A program made the position numbers and the translations under genes. Of a stretch of 5,536 nt of DNA, positions 5,211 through 5,536 are shown in pieces. The stretch is from the NCBI GenBank assembly GCA_025997275.1, contig BNUJ01000091.1, positions 1 through 5,536 on the forward strand, given 5' to 3'. Every line of letters starts with the position of its first letter. The first letter of the stretch is position 1. Below the pieces are notes generated by a model. That model made no database searches. It was not told where the DNA came from and saw only the letters and a program-made list of their open reading frames with translations. Source of the stretch: Deferribacterales bacterium. Lineage in GTDB: Bacteria > Chrysiogenota > Deferribacteres > Deferribacterales > JAISNW01.

Positions 5211-5408
5211 CCGCTTTCTAATAGTGGTCACCGATTCCCCGCCGATACCCCAGTTGTCTGTTTCTACCTCTTCAATAAGCACCATTGTTGTGGCTTTGTT
5301 CTTACCCAGCACGTTGTGCAACAAATCAGTTGCACCGCTTATGAGTGCCTGCTTTTGCTCAGCGGTAGTATTTCCCTCTTTGGTTATCTTAATGTTGACT
5401 AGTGGCAT
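5202..5408 (-). CDS. 4-oxalocrotonate tautomerase-family protein, 68 aa
   Basis: A small beta-alpha-beta tautomerase with the catalytic Pro directly after the initiator Met (MPLVNIKITKEG). The middle is the helix AEQKQALISGATDLLHNVLGKN and the end has DNWGIGGESV, as in the short subfamily found in Helicobacter and many Proteobacteria. Such proteins use Pro1 as a general base for keto-enol isomerisation and usually assemble as hexamers. By eye alignment to 4-OT, the positions of Arg11 and Arg39 are Asn and Met, so the classical dicarboxylate substrate is unlikely; Phe50 is replaced by Trp. The physiological substrate is unknown. The frame stays open to 5504, but GGAGGAG (minus strand, 5419-5413) four bases ahead of the ATG at 5408 and the need for Pro at position 2 fix the start. 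It is a lone gene, convergent with hypA and divergent from the next gene. Confidence 0.9.
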   Translation of the reverse strand: MPLVNIKITKEGNTTAEQKQALISGATDLLHNVLGKNKATTMVLIEEVETDNWGIGGESVTTIRKRRL

Positions 5409-5433
5409 AAAGCTCCTCCGAAAAAAATTAAAA

Positions 5434-5465
5434 AGTATTAGAAAATATTTCCAAAATACTATAAT
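5434..5465 (+). promoter_or_regulatory. Candidate promoter with dyad for the gene at 5516
   Basis: A perfect -10 hexamer TATAAT lies at 5460-5465 in an AT-rich stretch (5421-5480). The -35 is weak: TTAGAA at 5438-5443 with 16-bp spacing is the best I see. AGTATT (5434-5439) and AATACT (5455-5460) form a hexamer dyad framing a second small palindrome (AATATT, 5444-5449) and touching the -10, as an operator would. The same stretch must also hold the minus-strand tautomerase promoter, for which I find no good hexamer pair. Confidence 0.45.
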
Positions 5466-5502
5466 ATAAAGTATATAAGAGTTTGGCAGACAATGCAACA
5501 AC

Positions 5503-5509
5503 AAAGGAG
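5503..5509 (+). promoter_or_regulatory. Shine-Dalgarno of the gene at 5516
   Basis: AAAGGAG, six bases before ATG at 5516; an almost ideal site, which makes the truncated last gene credible despite only seven visible codons. Confidence 0.8.
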
Positions 5510-5515
5510 TGACTT

Positions 5516-5536
5516 ATGCAGGTTAAGAAGATAATC
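5516..5536 (+). CDS. Start of an unidentified gene, cut by the window end
   Basis: Seven codons (MQVKKII) follow a strong SD and a likely promoter with a perfect TATAAT, so a real gene begins here with a leader of roughly 45 bases. HypB proteins can begin with a similar short basic/hydrophobic run, and hypA is near, but seven residues cannot decide the family, so no function is claimed. Confidence 0.65.

Noticed and set aside
5224..5469. Plus-strand frame opposite the tautomerase gene
   Set aside because: Antisense to a clear family member and running into the promoter region.
5409..5504. Longer tautomerase with a 32-residue N-terminal extension
   Set aside because: Family chemistry needs Pro directly after Met, and GGAGGAG precedes the ATG at 5408; the extension is AT-rich promoter sequence.

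Overview
The window is bacterial DNA of moderate G+C by eye, using the standard code, with strong Shine-Dalgarno (SD) sequences and densely packed genes. The lipobox protein at 547, a proteobacterial-looking GyrB tail (PRREFIE ... NLDI) and a tautomerase resembling those of Proteobacteria and Helicobacter suggest a Gram-negative. hypA suggests nickel enzymes, probably a [NiFe]-hydrogenase and so an anaerobic or microaerobic life. I cannot name the genus.

Layout: (1) 1-77 is not ordinary sequence. Bases 14-77 are a perfect inverted copy of 171-234, and bases 1-13 are a direct copy of 116-128. This is a foldback (template-switch) structure that breaks the gyrB frame, most likely an amplification or assembly artefact at a contig edge. 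(2) 78-569 is the C-terminal part of gyrB, followed with a 23-nt overlap by an unrecognised 317-residue lipoprotein gene (547-1500). (3) An unrecognised 153-residue helical protein lies on the minus strand (1532-1993). (4) A tight five-gene plus-strand cluster runs from 2140 to 5199: yjiH-like and yjiG-like gate-domain membrane proteins, an M20D amidohydrolase, a short stand-alone precorrin-2 dehydrogenase (SirC/Met8/CysG-N type) and hypA. (5) A 68-residue 4-oxalocrotonate tautomerase-family gene lies on the minus strand (5202-5408). (6) Past a divergent AT-rich promoter region, the first seven codons of a further gene begin at 5516.

Working together: yjiH-yjiG sits beside isoaspartyl dipeptidase iadA in E. 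coli, and here it sits beside an M20D hydrolase. This suggests a take-up-and-cleave module for an amide-linked small molecule, with a different peptidase family in the hydrolase slot (inference). The downstream pair sirC-hypA overlaps by one base (TAATG) and joins tetrapyrrole oxidation to nickel delivery. Gaps of 1, 29 and 1 nt and a 1-nt overlap argue for one transcript, probably started near 2076-2110, where a TTGACA box and a perfect dyad lie. No tRNA, rRNA, CRISPR array, insertion sequence or gene-free stretch over 300 bases is visible.
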